Below the pieces are notes generated by a model. That model ran no database searches. It had not been told where the DNA came from and worked only from the letters and a program-made list of their open reading frames with translations. This document shows, one piece after another, positions 29,142 to 38,573 of a stretch of DNA of 64,000 bases (position 1 is its first letter; every line of letters begins with the position of its first letter). The position numbers were made by a program, and so were the translations under genes. The DNA is from Candidatus Afararchaeum irisae (GTDB lineage Archaea; Halobacteriota; Halobacteria; Halobacteriales; Afararchaeaceae). The stretch spans positions 1 to 64,000 of the forward strand of contig JAXIOF010000036.1 in assembly GCA_034190545.1 (NCBI GenBank), given 5' to 3'.

Positions 29142-31771
29142 TCAGTCCGGCTTCGGCAGAATGACTCTGACAGTGCTCCCCCGGGGCTGTCTCTCGGATA
29201 TGTCTATCTTGCCGCCTTCCATCTTCACGAGCCAGTAGACGAGCCAGAGACCGAGACCGCTTCCGTGTTTGAGTGGTGTCTCCTCACCGTTTCTGAGAAC
29301 CTCCTGTTCGTCGTCGGGTATTCCGGGACCGTTGTCGGATATGTCCACCTCTATCTCGTCGTCGCACTCGACTACGTCTATCTCGACTCTCGGATCACGT
29401 GTGTCGTTGTGTTCTACTGCGTTGTCGACTATCTCCTTTATACCCGTCTTGGTTCTCATCGAGACTGTGTATGGCTCCGACATGTCGGAGTCCCAGTATA
29501 CCTCGGCGTCTTCGTGACGCAGAGAAGCCTTCTGTGTGATGTCTGTGAGAACCTCGTCGAGTCCCGCCTTACTGTCCGAGTCATCAGAGACCTCAAGCAG
29601 GCTGTTTACCCGTTCGGCTTTCTCGCTCAGGCTCTCTAGCTCGGAGGCTTTCTTCCTTATCATCTCTCCTATGCCCCGGCTCTGGCTCTCGTCGTCTATC
29701 ATCTCGGAGTACCCGATTATGACGCTCAAGCCGTTTCTGAGGTTGTGGCGCAGAACCCTGTGCATCACCTGTAGTCTCTGCTGTCTGAGCATACGTGAGC
29801 TTATGTCGGTCTGTATAGCCACGAACTTGGTGGGGTCGCCGTCGGAGTCGGTGATGGGTGCTATAGTCTGGTGTGCGGTATAGAGCCTGCCGTCCTTACG
29901 TCTGTCGACGACCTCCTCCTCCCAGACATCTCCCGAGAGTATAGTCTCCCACAGGCTCTCGTAGTAGGAATCGTCCTGTTCGCCCGACTTGAGCTTTCTG
30001 GGAGTCTCTCCGATCATCTCGTCGGCTGAGTAGCCCGTGATTTCCTCGAACTCCGAGTTGACGTACTCTATAACCCCGTCGGTGTCGGTGATGTATATCG
30101 CATGTCCCGCGTGTTCGACAGCCTTCCTGAACATCTCAAGACGTCTCTGACGCTGTTTTCTCTCGGATATGTCCCTGAATGTGGCGTAGGCGAACTTCCT
30201 GCCGTCGACTTCGATGTTGGTCGATCTTATGCTCACGGGCTTCAGATCTCCTTCCTTCGTCTCTATACGGATAGGTGAGCCGTCTTCTCGCTCTGTTACT
30301 GTGACCGGATCCCCATCGGCTCTGTTACGTACAGAGTCGAACGCCTCGGCGTACTCCTGTCTCTTTTCGTCGGGATGTAGATCGGGCTGTCTCATACCCC
30401 TGAGTTGATCCTCGGAGTATCCGAAGAGGTCGGCAGTCTGTTGGTTGACCTCAAGTATGTCGCCCGTCTCGGCGTCCGCAAGCACGACTGCGTCGGGTGA
30501 GCCCTCGAATATCGACTCGTACTTCTTACGTGCCTTCTCGGCGTCTTCCCTAGCCTCCTCGGCTTCGTCGAGTGCCCTCAGGAGCCTCTGTTTCATGTTA
30601 CAAGCCGACTCCGACATCAGACGCATTTCGGAGGTCGGATACGATACCTTTATGCTGTGATCAAGGTCGCCGTCTGCTATCCTCTTGGCGTCCTCGGCGA
30701 AGTCACGTATGGGCTCTGTCATACGTCTTGACATGTAGAGACCCGCTACCACGACTACAGCCGCTGAGACGACGGCTATCATCTCGACGGCATCCCTTAT
30801 TCTTATTGCAGGGGCGAATATCTCCGAGGTCGGAACCGTGGCTACGGCGTAGTAGTCGCCTCCGCTCGGGAGATCGACCTGCTGGTACTCCGCGAACCAC
30901 TCCTCAGAGCCGCGTGAGTAAGTGAAGCTACCATTTTCACCATCGACCCTGTCGGAGCCGATTATCCTGTACTCGTCGACGGAGGTGTTGAACGAGAGAC
31001 TGGGGCTACGTCCGTTTGCGACGTATACGGGACCCAGTGACTCGCCCTCGGCGTTCGTGTAGTTGAGATCTATGAGAGCCGCGTATCCGGTGTCACGTAT
31101 CTGGAGTCTCGTGATGGGCTGTGTGATCTGTTTTGCCTCGTAGTTGATTACGACGAGTCCGACACGTTCGCCGTCGACCTCGACGGGAGTAGCATACCTT
31201 ATCGCGGGAGAGTCGGTCGCCCTAGCTATGTTTATTGACGAGACGAGACGTAGACGCCGTCGGACTCGACCTCGTCGGGATTCATCACTTTTTCGAACCA
31301 GATCTTGTCGCCCTTGTAGTCCTTAGTGTCCTCCTCGCCGAGTTTGTAGCCTGTGAGGACGTTACCGTCCTTCCAGAAGACACGTATCATGTCGATGTTG
31401 GGGTTGTCCTCACCGACGTCTTGGAAGAACTCCTGTGTCTCGTTGTACTCGGGTCTGCTGTCGAGGAGTCTCGGGTATGACGAGTTTCTCCCTTGTAGAG
31501 TCATGTTCGAGTACCTGTAACGTATCAGACTCCTGACAGACTCCTGTCTCTCGACCATCCTGACCTGTTTCTTGTAGAGTAGTGACCTCGTCTCTGCGTT
31601 CTCTGAGACCGACTCTATCTCAGTGCTCAGTCTCTCGACTGACTGATCCTTGAGTGCGTCCTGTGTCTGGTTGAGGCTGACGTAAGTGGTGAGAAACAGA
31701 GGTGTAAGTCCGATAAAGAGAACAGTAACCGCTATCCTGAACCCGAAGCTGTCTACTATGTCTTTTAACAT
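29142..31771 (-). pseudogene. Membrane sensor histidine kinase (Cache-HAMP-PAS-PAS-kinase), frameshifted
   Basis: The reading starts at 31771 with a membrane anchor (FRIAVTVLFIGLTPLFLTTY) and a large extracytoplasmic sensing domain. It breaks after GVYVSSRQ at about 31232. The other frame takes up at once (SPAIRYATPVEVDG), is open without a stop through a second membrane segment and HAMP domain, two PAS domains, the His box HRVLRHNLRNGLS and ATPase motifs DNGPGIP and GSGLGLWLVYWLV, and ends at 29142. The two frames join exactly if one 5-base unit of a GACGA repeat at 31237-31250 is removed. About 876 residues would result. Decay, phase variation or assembly error are all possible. Confidence 0.85.
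31237..31250 (-). repeat. 5-bp tandem repeat (GACGA) at the kinase frameshift
   Basis: Plus strand reads GACGAGACGAGACG, 2.8 units of GACGA. Gain or loss of one unit moves the kinase gene between open and closed frames, as in known slippage switches. Confidence 0.7.
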
Positions 31772-31917
31772 CTCTTTGTTGTTGGATGCCCCGTGTCACA
31801 GGGACATATAATCGGACTCCTCCCGTCTTATCCCGGCGGTTCCTTGTACTCGTACTCATACTAATACGGCTCGTTGTACGTATATGCTCTTCGTTATAAG
31901 TATAAGATATCCAACTG

Positions 31918-33237
31918 TTATACGTAGAAGAGTACCAGCGGTAACAGGAGACTTCCCATACAGTGTACACGTCTGACACGGCTGTGGTTGGGAACCATCC
32001 CTATAGCTGTCGCCGAGACGAGTATCGGAAGACCTCTGATGCCCGTGAGAGCCACAGTTAGTAAGACGAGGAGAACTGCTACACAGACTGTCACGAGACG
32101 GTAGCTCACCGACTCGGCGGCTCTGAAGACCAGGCGTCCTAGAACTACCGTCGCGCCGAATGCGACTGCGGAGACTCCGACGACGACTCCTATGTATACG
32201 ACAGTGAGGTCACGGCTTACAGTTACTACGTCCGAGAGTGCGACCATTGCTCCGCTCCTAGGCCTGTCTATGAAGTAGAGAGCGAGGAGAGCGAAGAGAG
32301 CATTAGAGGAGTTGACTCCCGAGACGGCGACTATGAACTCACGTGCGGATGAGTCGTGACTTTCTCCGCCTCCCATTCCGGGATCGGAGCCGGGTATGAA
32401 GCTCTGGACGAAGACTGTAGCTAGGGCGGGACTTATGCCGGGTATCCATCCGACGACTCCACCGGCTAAGCTTCCCGATGCGGCACTCGTGAGAGTACGT
32501 CTTCTGGGTATACGTGGAGACGCGTCGGCGTCCTGTTCGGGTATATCCGAGTCGGATAATGCACTCGTGGCGACGACGGGCATTCCGAAGAGTCCCGTGA
32601 AGAGAGGCATGAGGAGGTTCGACGTTTCGCCCGAGTTGAGGACGTAGTAGCCTAAGAGACCGCTGCTCACGAGAACGAAAGCCGCTGTGAGACTCCTCCT
32701 GATACCACCCTCGGTAAAGAGGAGAAAGCCGGCTGTGGCTCCGAGGACTAATGCCATCGAGTCCTCTAAGACTGGGTAAAGTCTCACCATTCCGAGAGTG
32801 AGAGGGAGGGATACGACGACACCGAAGCCCACGGCTACGAGACTCCCGAGGGCTGAGAGACGCAGAGCCTCGTGTCCCCTTCCGTCGAGTACCATACGGT
32901 GCCCGGGAAGTGCGGCGAGAGCCATTGAGTCGTCGGGTACTCCGACTACGAGGCTCGGAACTATGTCGAGGAACGTATGCGTGACAGCCGCGGCGACTAT
33001 CGCCACTCCGAGGAGTTCGGGCGAGATCTCGATCCCGAGACGTGAGACTGCTGCCGGAACGGCTCCTGCGAGAAGAAGAGCGAATGTGTTGACGTGTAGT
33101 CCCGGTGTGAGACCGCTTAGGGTTCCGAGAAGAAAGCCGACGCCTCCGAAGACTAAGACTGACGCCGGCGATAACTGTGAAAATGAAAACGAGACCAAGA
33201 CCAAGAACGAAGACGGAAACGAGAGTAAGAGTGTCAA
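31918..33237 (-). CDS. TctA-like membrane transporter (tripartite tricarboxylate transporter family)
   Basis: A 439-residue protein with about ten to twelve membrane segments. It has the TctA-family start GFLLGTLSGLTPGLHVNTFA and a second similar Gly/Pro-rich segment (GVVGWIPGISPALATVFVQS), the internal repeat of this family. A charged cytoplasmic loop with IPEQDADASPRIPRRR lies about halfway. No periplasmic binding protein or TctB gene is adjacent, so it may work alone, as is common in haloarchaea. The first 20 residues are odd (LVSFSFSQ), and the start may be further downstream. The substrate is unknown. Confidence 0.78.
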   Translation of the reverse strand: MTLLLSFPSSFLVLVSFSFSQLSPASVLVFGGVGFLLGTLSGLTPGLHVNTFALLLAGAVPAAVSRLGIEISPELLGVAIVAAAVTHTFLDIVPSLVVGVPDDSMALAALPGHRMVLDGRGHEALRLSALGSLVAVGFGVVVSLPLTLGMVRLYPVLEDSMALVLGATAGFLLFTEGGIRRSLTAAFVLVSSGLLGYYVLNSGETSNLLMPLFTGLFGMPVVATSALSDSDIPEQDADASPRIPRRRTLTSAASGSLAGGVVGWIPGISPALATVFVQSFIPGSDPGMGGGESHDSSAREFIVAVSGVNSSNALFALLALYFIDRPRSGAMVALSDVVTVSRDLTVVYIGVVVGVSAVAFGATVVLGRLVFRAAESVSYRLVTVCVAVLLVLLTVALTGIRGLPILVSATAIGMVPNHSRVRRVHCMGSLLLPLVLFYV

Positions 33238-33264
33238 TCTCAGGTTCAGACCCGGCTAAACGGT

Positions 33265-33699
33265 CTATTCTTCTCTGTCGAGAACTCTTATGTGGTCTCC
33301 CCTGACTGTCACGGGTATCGGAACCGTCGCCTCGTGTAGCTCTACGGTGACCTCGTCGCTCGAAGAGTCTATCCTCTTGACTCGTGCCTTCTCCCCCTTG
33401 AAGGGACCGCTTATGATCTCGACGACCGCGTCTTCCTCGACACCCGAGACAGACGGCTTCGGAGTCAGGAAATGCTCGACCTCCTCCATGCTGGTGGTTC
33501 CCTCGACCATCGTCCGAGCGTGAGGTATATCCTCTGCGACACGTTTGACCACATCGGGACTCTCCGCCTCGACTAGGACATACGCCTTGAGGTCACTCGG
33601 CGCGAGAATCGCATATATCTCATCGACATCACGCTCTGCTATCATGTCGGCGACTGTCCTCTCCTGGTTCGCGGTTGTCTTGACTGCGTATATTCCCAT
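33265..33699 (-). CDS. spt5: Transcription elongation factor Spt5
   Basis: Archaeal Spt5/NusG, 144 residues: an NGN domain ([20 protein letters not shown]) and a C-terminal KOW domain ([17 protein letters not shown]). It binds the RNA polymerase clamp with Spt4 and supports processivity. It follows secE after 15 bases in the order ftsZ-secE-spt5, which is conserved in archaea and supports both assignments. Confidence 0.96.
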   Translation of the reverse strand: MGIYAVKTTANQERTVADMIAERDVDEIYAILAPSDLKAYVLVEAESPDVVKRVAEDIPHARTMVEGTTSMEEVEHFLTPKPSVSGVEEDAVVEIISGPFKGEKARVKRIDSSSDEVTVELHEATVPIPVTVRGDHIRVLDREE

Positions 33700-33714
33700 G
33701 TTTGTCTCTTATTC

Positions 33715-33888
33715 TTATGTTGCGGGGGGAAGGAATCTCATGACCACGAATATCAGGAAGCCGACGAGCCCTATGAAGATTATTCCGCCTCCTGCTATGT
33801 ACGACGCCTGTTTGAACTCCTGCCAAGTCGGCGTCCGTGCTAGCTTCAGAACACGGATGTACTCGTTTAAGCTGAAATCAATATCCAT
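33715..33888 (-). CDS. secE: Protein translocase subunit SecE (Sec61 gamma)
   Basis: A 57-residue single-span membrane protein, MDIDFSLNEYIRVLKLARTP at the start, then WQEFKQAS and one membrane segment (IIFIGLVGFLIFVVM). Length, the amphipathic helix before the membrane segment and position between ftsZ and spt5 match archaeal SecE. It is an essential part of the SecYE channel. Confidence 0.95.
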   Translation of the reverse strand: MDIDFSLNEYIRVLKLARTPTWQEFKQASYIAGGGIIFIGLVGFLIFVVMRFLPPAT

Positions 33889-33934
33889 CAGAAGCGGTTT
33901 GTTCCTCAGTAAACTTGAGTCCTTCTAATCTTAT

Positions 33935-35107
33935 CTAATCTATGTAGTCTATGTCGCTCTCGGTGGTCTGGGTCTCGTTGGGGGTCTTGCCGTATATCTG
34001 GGGACTCTCGACACCCGTGACGACGACCATAGTCCTCATCGAGCCTTCAAGTTCCTCGTCGACCGAGGTTCCCCAGATTATCCTAGCGTTGGTGTCTATC
34101 TTGTCGTAGATCTGTTCGACGACCCCCTCAGCCTCGTCTATGCTCATGTCGTTTCCGCCCGTGACGTTGACGAGTGCGGAGGTCGCTCCCTCTATGTTGA
34201 CGTCGAGGAGGGGAGACCGCAGAGCGTGTCTCACACTGTCCTCTGCCTTGCTCTCTGAGTCGCTCTCTCCGAGACCTATCATCGCTACGCCTCCCTTCTC
34301 CATCACGGTACGTACATCGGCGAAGTCGAGGTTGACGAGACCGGGCTTCGTGATTAGCTCTGTGATCCCCTTCACCGAACGCATCAGGACTTCGTCGGCG
34401 ACCTTGAACGCCTTCTTGACGGGTAGACCTCCAACTGCGTCGAGAAGCCTGTCGTTCGGGACGACTATGACGGTGTCGGCGACGTCACGCAGACGTTCGA
34501 GACCCGCCTCGGCGTTAGTCCTCCTGACCTCGCCCTCCGCGGTGAAAGGCGTCGTGACGACTGCTATCGTGAGAGCACCCTCGTCCTGTGCCGCCTGTGC
34601 GACGACCGGGGCACTTCCCGTCCCCGTTCCTCCTCCGAGACCTGCTGTCACGAAGACCATGTCGGAACCCGAGACTGCGTTGGTTATCTCCTCCTGTGAC
34701 TCCAGAGCGGCTTCCTCGCCGACTTGCGGTACCGATCCGGCTCCTCGTCCTCCGGTCTTCTTCTTTCCTATCAGGAGCTTCTTGTCCGCCTCAGTCTCTA
34801 TGAGATGCTGTGCGTCGGTGTTGGCGGCTACTAAGTTGGCTCCGTGTATTCCCTCCTTCTCCATTCGGGAGATAGTGTTACAGCCCGCGCCCCCACATCC
34901 GACTACGGTAATGTCTGTTTCGAGCTCCTCAAGTACGTCGAGTAGCTCCTCGTCAGTAGTCTCGGCGTTACTCGCCGGGCCGTTGCCCCCTGTTTCTGTC
35001 CCCGCACCCGTGTCCGACGAGCCCGTGTTTATCTCGCCTCCTAGTTCGTCGTTCATGTTCTCCTCGTTCTCGGCTTCCTCAAGAGCGTCTTCTATTATCT
35101 TGTCCAT
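33935..35107 (-). CDS. ftsZ: Cell division protein FtsZ
   Basis: Tubulin-like GTPase that forms the division ring. The 390-residue protein has an acidic N-terminal extension of about 60 residues, then [15 protein letters not shown], the tubulin signature [18 protein letters not shown] and the catalytic loop region [14 protein letters not shown]. The position upstream of secE and spt5 fits the FtsZ1 type of haloarchaea. The C-terminus ends in a short acidic tail. A TATA-like stretch (GTATAGTATATC on the minus strand, about 35137-35148) lies about 30-41 bases upstream. Confidence 0.96.
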   Translation of the reverse strand: MDKIIEDALEEAENEENMNDELGGEINTGSSDTGAGTETGGNGPASNAETTDEELLDVLEELETDITVVGCGGAGCNTISRMEKEGIHGANLVAANTDAQHLIETEADKKLLIGKKKTGGRGAGSVPQVGEEAALESQEEITNAVSGSDMVFVTAGLGGGTGTGSAPVVAQAAQDEGALTIAVVTTPFTAEGEVRRTNAEAGLERLRDVADTVIVVPNDRLLDAVGGLPVKKAFKVADEVLMRSVKGITELITKPGLVNLDFADVRTVMEKGGVAMIGLGESDSESKAEDSVRHALRSPLLDVNIEGATSALVNVTGGNDMSIDEAEGVVEQIYDKIDTNARIIWGTSVDEELEGSMRTMVVVTGVESPQIYGKTPNETQTTESDIDYID

Positions 35108-35204
35108 GCTATTACACCGTATGATGGAACTCAGTCTGATATACTATACGGTACCGTACGTAGACCTCTGAGTCGGTCTATGGACTTCGCGTATATATTA
35201 TTAA

Positions 35205-35222
35205 GTCAGACTTACGTCTGAC
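35205..35222 (-). terminator. Putative terminator hairpin of dtdA
   Basis: GTCAGAC at 35205-35211 pairs with GTCTGAC at 35216-35222 around a four-base loop. It starts eight bases after the dtdA stop and is followed, in the direction of transcription, by an AT-rich stretch (CTTAATAATATATAC). Archaeal terminators usually depend on T runs rather than hairpins, so this is tentative. Confidence 0.35.
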
Positions 35223-35229
35223 ATACGTC

Positions 35230-36567
35230 TCAGACCTCAAATACCTTGGTTTCTGTAACATGAACATCCTCCGGACATATAGTTCTGTCGTCGAGTTCGA
35301 CCTCCTCACCGCCGGACAGCTTCCCGAAGAGACGCCCCTCGGGAACACCCATCTCCTTAGCCTTCCCGGGGCTAAAGACCTGCCTCCGAACGGTTATCTC
35401 CCCCTCTGCCTCGTCGTAGACTACGTCGTCGTACTTGTCTCTGAGTATCCCGGCGATCCCACGTGTGAAGTCCTCAGTCTCGTCGGTCTCTAAGACTACG
35501 TCGGCGAGAGACGAGTCGTCGTTCTCGGAGTAGCCGAGACAGTGTTCTTCGATTAGATCCTCGAATCCGTCGGGGTCTGTCCTGCGTGCCTCACGTGCCG
35601 CCTCGGTACCGCCGTAGACAGCCGGGTCGACTTCATCTACTTCTTCGTCTACGTCTACGTCTTCGTGGTCGACTTCATCTACTTCTTCGTCTTCGTCTTC
35701 ATCTTTGTGTGCTGTGAGGAAGAGACGTTCACCCGACATGGCTGACTCTATCGCCTCTGCTACCTCGTCTTCGAGACCCGATCGGCGTCTCAGTACCGAC
35801 TCCGCCCTCGACGGATAGCCCCGCAGATCTTCCTCGGTACCGTCGCCGTCGAGTACGCCGAACCCTGCCGCCGATATCTCGAAGACATCGTCGATAAGCG
35901 TGTCGTCGAGGTCGTCGAGACAGTGGTCGGGGACGACGTGTCCGAAAGCGACGTCAGTTTCGAGGAGAATACGCGTGAACTTCGGCGCGTAATGTCCTCC
36001 TCCTAATCCGACGGCGACCTTGGGGTATGTCTCGGAGGTGTCGAGTCCGAGTAAGCCTCTCGCAACCGTCCTCGCGGCATCCTCACGTTCCCATTCGTCC
36101 TCGCCACTCCCTATCTCGGCGTATAAAGACGGTGTCTCGACAGCCGTGGGACCGTGGTGGGTCGCCTCGAACGAGACGTCGAAGCCGTCGGGAGACTCGT
36201 CCTCGAAGAATCTGAGAAGGGACTTCGCGGCGTGAGGCGCGGGCTTCGCTAACCCTCCTTCTTCGCCGCCGTACTCCGCCTCTCCGAAGTTACCCGTGAA
36301 ATGTGCCGTGAGAAGCTCCCCCGTGTCTCCCGAGTGACGCGACGCGAAGACGAGGAGGTCGGTGTCGTGTGTCTCGGAGAGACGTGAGTCGACGTCGTCG
36401 TAGTAGAGATGTAGACCCTCCTTCTCCACCATCACGTATCCGTCTCGTCTGTACTCTCGCTCCCAGTCTCCTTCGGGCTCCGTCTCTTCCCAGTCTGCCT
36501 CTTCGAGGAGTCTGTCACGTATGTTGAGACTCGCCTCGTCGTCACGTGAGACTACGATGCCTATCAT
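35230..36567 (-). CDS. dtdA: D-aminoacyl-tRNA deacylase (DTD2/GEK1 type)
   Basis: Removes D-amino acids from mischarged tRNA. The 445-residue protein starts MIGIVVSRDDEASLNI and has the family motifs FASRHSGDTGELLTAHFTGN, FEATHHGPTAVETPSLYAEIG and VGLGGGHYAPKFT. At about residues 288-315 there is an insertion made of Asp, Glu and Val only (EDEDEEVDEVDHEDVDVDEE), encoded by degenerate hexamer-like repeats, which separates the conserved core from the C-terminal domain. Length is therefore above the usual archaeal size. It is transcribed alone, divergent from the M48 protease gene. Confidence 0.93.
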   Translation of the reverse strand: MIGIVVSRDDEASLNIRDRLLEEADWEETEPEGDWEREYRRDGYVMVEKEGLHLYYDDVDSRLSETHDTDLLVFASRHSGDTGELLTAHFTGNFGEAEYGGEEGGLAKPAPHAAKSLLRFFEDESPDGFDVSFEATHHGPTAVETPSLYAEIGSGEDEWEREDAARTVARGLLGLDTSETYPKVAVGLGGGHYAPKFTRILLETDVAFGHVVPDHCLDDLDDTLIDDVFEISAAGFGVLDGDGTEEDLRGYPSRAESVLRRRSGLEDEVAEAIESAMSGERLFLTAHKDEDEDEEVDEVDHEDVDVDEEVDEVDPAVYGGTEAAREARRTDPDGFEDLIEEHCLGYSENDDSSLADVVLETDETEDFTRGIAGILRDKYDDVVYDEAEGEITVRRQVFSPGKAKEMGVPEGRLFGKLSGGEEVELDDRTICPEDVHVTETKVFEV

Positions 36568-36647
36568 ACCTTTACTTCGTCACGTACTTAGACAGTCTTT
36601 GGGATCTCCGACAGTCTTAATATATATGATACGGTGAAGTCTTTCAC

Positions 36648-38312
36648 ATGGGACAGGGAAGTCGTCGACCCATCCTACTATTAGCTTGGTCTTTCTTGGT
36701 CTTAGTCCTTGTAACTGCCTCTTCGGTGGCTACAGCCGAATCGGTTCACAATCCGGGAGACGTAGTCGTGACTGAGGAACCGGGAACAGACGACTCCGTC
36801 GAGATGTACTTCACCAAGTCAGACAGCTACTCAGTCAACTCCTCGAAAGTGGAGAGGGTTTTCAGAAGAAACGGCTTCAAGCCTTCGTCAGTCGAGACGA
36901 CAGAGGGGGAAAACTACACTCGGGTTAAAGTTGAGACCGATCTGGGTCACAAGACGAGCATCTGGAGTAGAAGGCTCGAACTCTCGGAGCTTTCGTTTCT
37001 GAGGACAGAGTTCGAGACCACAGATACCTTCTTCCTCACGCTGAGTTCGAAGACAGAAGTCGACGGTTCTACTGTGACGTTCAAGACCTCAGAAGACCAG
37101 GACGACAAATACGTCATACGGGAATTCTCGTCACCCGTCACGTATGGAGTGACTACGGACGCATTACTCAAACTCGTAGGAAGTCTGATCTCGTTGGTTC
37201 TCATACCCCTAGCCTTGTCACGTCTCTATGCCCGGAGAGTCTTCGACTCCAGGGTGTCTGACGAGGACAAAACCCACAGGATCAGGAGGAGCATCGCGGC
37301 ATTCATGGTTATCCTTCCGTTCTTAGCCGTAATACTCACCTTCGAGACTGGTCTGATGCCGATAGCCAAGTTCGGGGTGACGAGTTTCGCACCCGGTATA
37401 ATGGAGTCAGTAAACACGGCACTCGGTGTGATACTGGCTGTAGTAATTATTCCAATCTTAGCCTCGATGGCTTCAGTTGTCGTGGGCATACTACCTTACG
37501 ACAAGGAGATACGCAACACGTCGGTGAGTAAGAGATCCGCGGTGAAGAAGTTCGTAATCGGACTTTCGTTTGTACTGATTCCGGTTATGGTGTGGTTCTT
37601 CGTGATTGCGAACTTCTCGGATCTTCTGTCGAGCCTTCCGGCTATGATAATCTCCTTCGGTGTCTTCATCCTAGGAGTGATGGCACTGTCGCCGTACCTA
37701 GCACTAGTCCTCCAGGACACCCACGACTTCGACGATCACGACCTCCGAGAAAGACTCCATGGATTCTGCGAGACACAGGGATACAGCGTACGTGGTATAA
37801 AGCTGATCGAGGGTAAAAAACAGAAGACTGCAAATGCCTTGGTAGCCGGAACTGTACCCGGCTTCAGCTACGTCTTTCTGACCGACTATCTAGTGGAAGA
37901 GTTCGACGAGGCGGAGATGGAGTCAGTTTTGGCTCACGAGATCGGACATCTCAAGAAAAGGCATCTCTGGATAAAAGGCATCGCGGGGTTCGTCTTCTTT
38001 GCTGTCTGGATAACTCTGACTATGAAGACCGACGTAATGTCGTCGCTAGAGGAGACCTACGGCTTCTACGGAAGCTTCCTTCCCAACTTCGGTGTAATTA
38101 CGCTGTATATACTCTTCGTACAGGGCATCCTGAGCCAGAGGCTGGAGTACGCCGCCGACGAGTACGCCGCGGATGTGACGGGAACCGAGACCACCGTATC
38201 AGCACTTGAGAAGCTTGCCGAGGCGAACACACAGAAGAAGAAAACAGGCAAGCTGTATAATCTACTCTCACTCCATCCCTCGATAGATGAAAGGGTCGAA
38301 AACCTTAGATAA
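36648..38312 (+). CDS. Membrane M48 family metalloprotease with extracytoplasmic domain
   Basis: A 554-residue protein. An N-terminal signal segment (LLLAWSFLVLVLVTASSVATA) is followed by about 140 extracytoplasmic residues, five or so membrane segments, and a C-terminal M48 protease domain. The catalytic site is VLAHEIGHLKKRH with the third ligand in RLEYAADEYAADVTG. The protease part resembles HtpX/Ste24, but the extracytoplasmic domain is unusual. The TATA-like CTTAATATATAT at 36615-36626 lies 22-33 bases before the ATG. It may take over part of the role of the broken htpX at 191-612. Confidence 0.88.
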   Translation: MGQGSRRPILLLAWSFLVLVLVTASSVATAESVHNPGDVVVTEEPGTDDSVEMYFTKSDSYSVNSSKVERVFRRNGFKPSSVETTEGENYTRVKVETDLGHKTSIWSRRLELSELSFLRTEFETTDTFFLTLSSKTEVDGSTVTFKTSEDQDDKYVIREFSSPVTYGVTTDALLKLVGSLISLVLIPLALSRLYARRVFDSRVSDEDKTHRIRRSIAAFMVILPFLAVILTFETGLMPIAKFGVTSFAPGIMESVNTALGVILAVVIIPILASMASVVVGILPYDKEIRNTSVSKRSAVKKFVIGLSFVLIPVMVWFFVIANFSDLLSSLPAMIISFGVFILGVMALSPYLALVLQDTHDFDDHDLRERLHGFCETQGYSVRGIKLIEGKKQKTANALVAGTVPGFSYVFLTDYLVEEFDEAEMESVLAHEIGHLKKRHLWIKGIAGFVFFAVWITLTMKTDVMSSLEETYGFYGSFLPNFGVITLYILFVQGILSQRLEYAADEYAADVTGTETTVSALEKLAEANTQKKKTGKLYNLLSLHPSIDERVENLR

Positions 38313-38361
38313 GCCTGTTTCTCCGGCACGTTTAAGACTTCCAACTACATACGTAGTAGCA

Positions 38362-38544
38362 ATGAATCAGACACAGTTCGTCAGACGTATAGCAGGCGTC
38401 GTCATACTTGCGGGATTCCTACTCGGCTGGTTCGTGAACGACTACTTCTACCTCATAGATGCCTTCGCGGGTCTCAACCTTCTCCAGAGCTCTTTCACGG
38501 GTTTCTGTCCTCCTGAGAAGATATACGCAAGGCTGTTCGACTAA
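38362..38544 (+). CDS. Small membrane protein, DUF2892 (YgaP-like) type
   Basis: A 60-residue protein with two membrane segments. It starts MNQTQFVRRIAGVVILAGFL and has FCPPEKIYARLF at the C-terminus, a conserved ending of the DUF2892 inner membrane family that is often fused or adjacent to rhodanese domains. TATA-like GTTTAAG lies about 29 bases upstream, giving a leaderless start. Function is unknown. Confidence 0.82.
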   Translation: MNQTQFVRRIAGVVILAGFLLGWFVNDYFYLIDAFAGLNLLQSSFTGFCPPEKIYARLFD

Positions 38545-38573
38545 TTTTTGTGTCTCCGACGCGTCTCTCGGGC

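Noticed and set aside
34140-35171. 343-codon plus-strand open frame
   Set aside because: Antisense to ftsZ, with a Ser/Pro-rich composition that is not halophilic.
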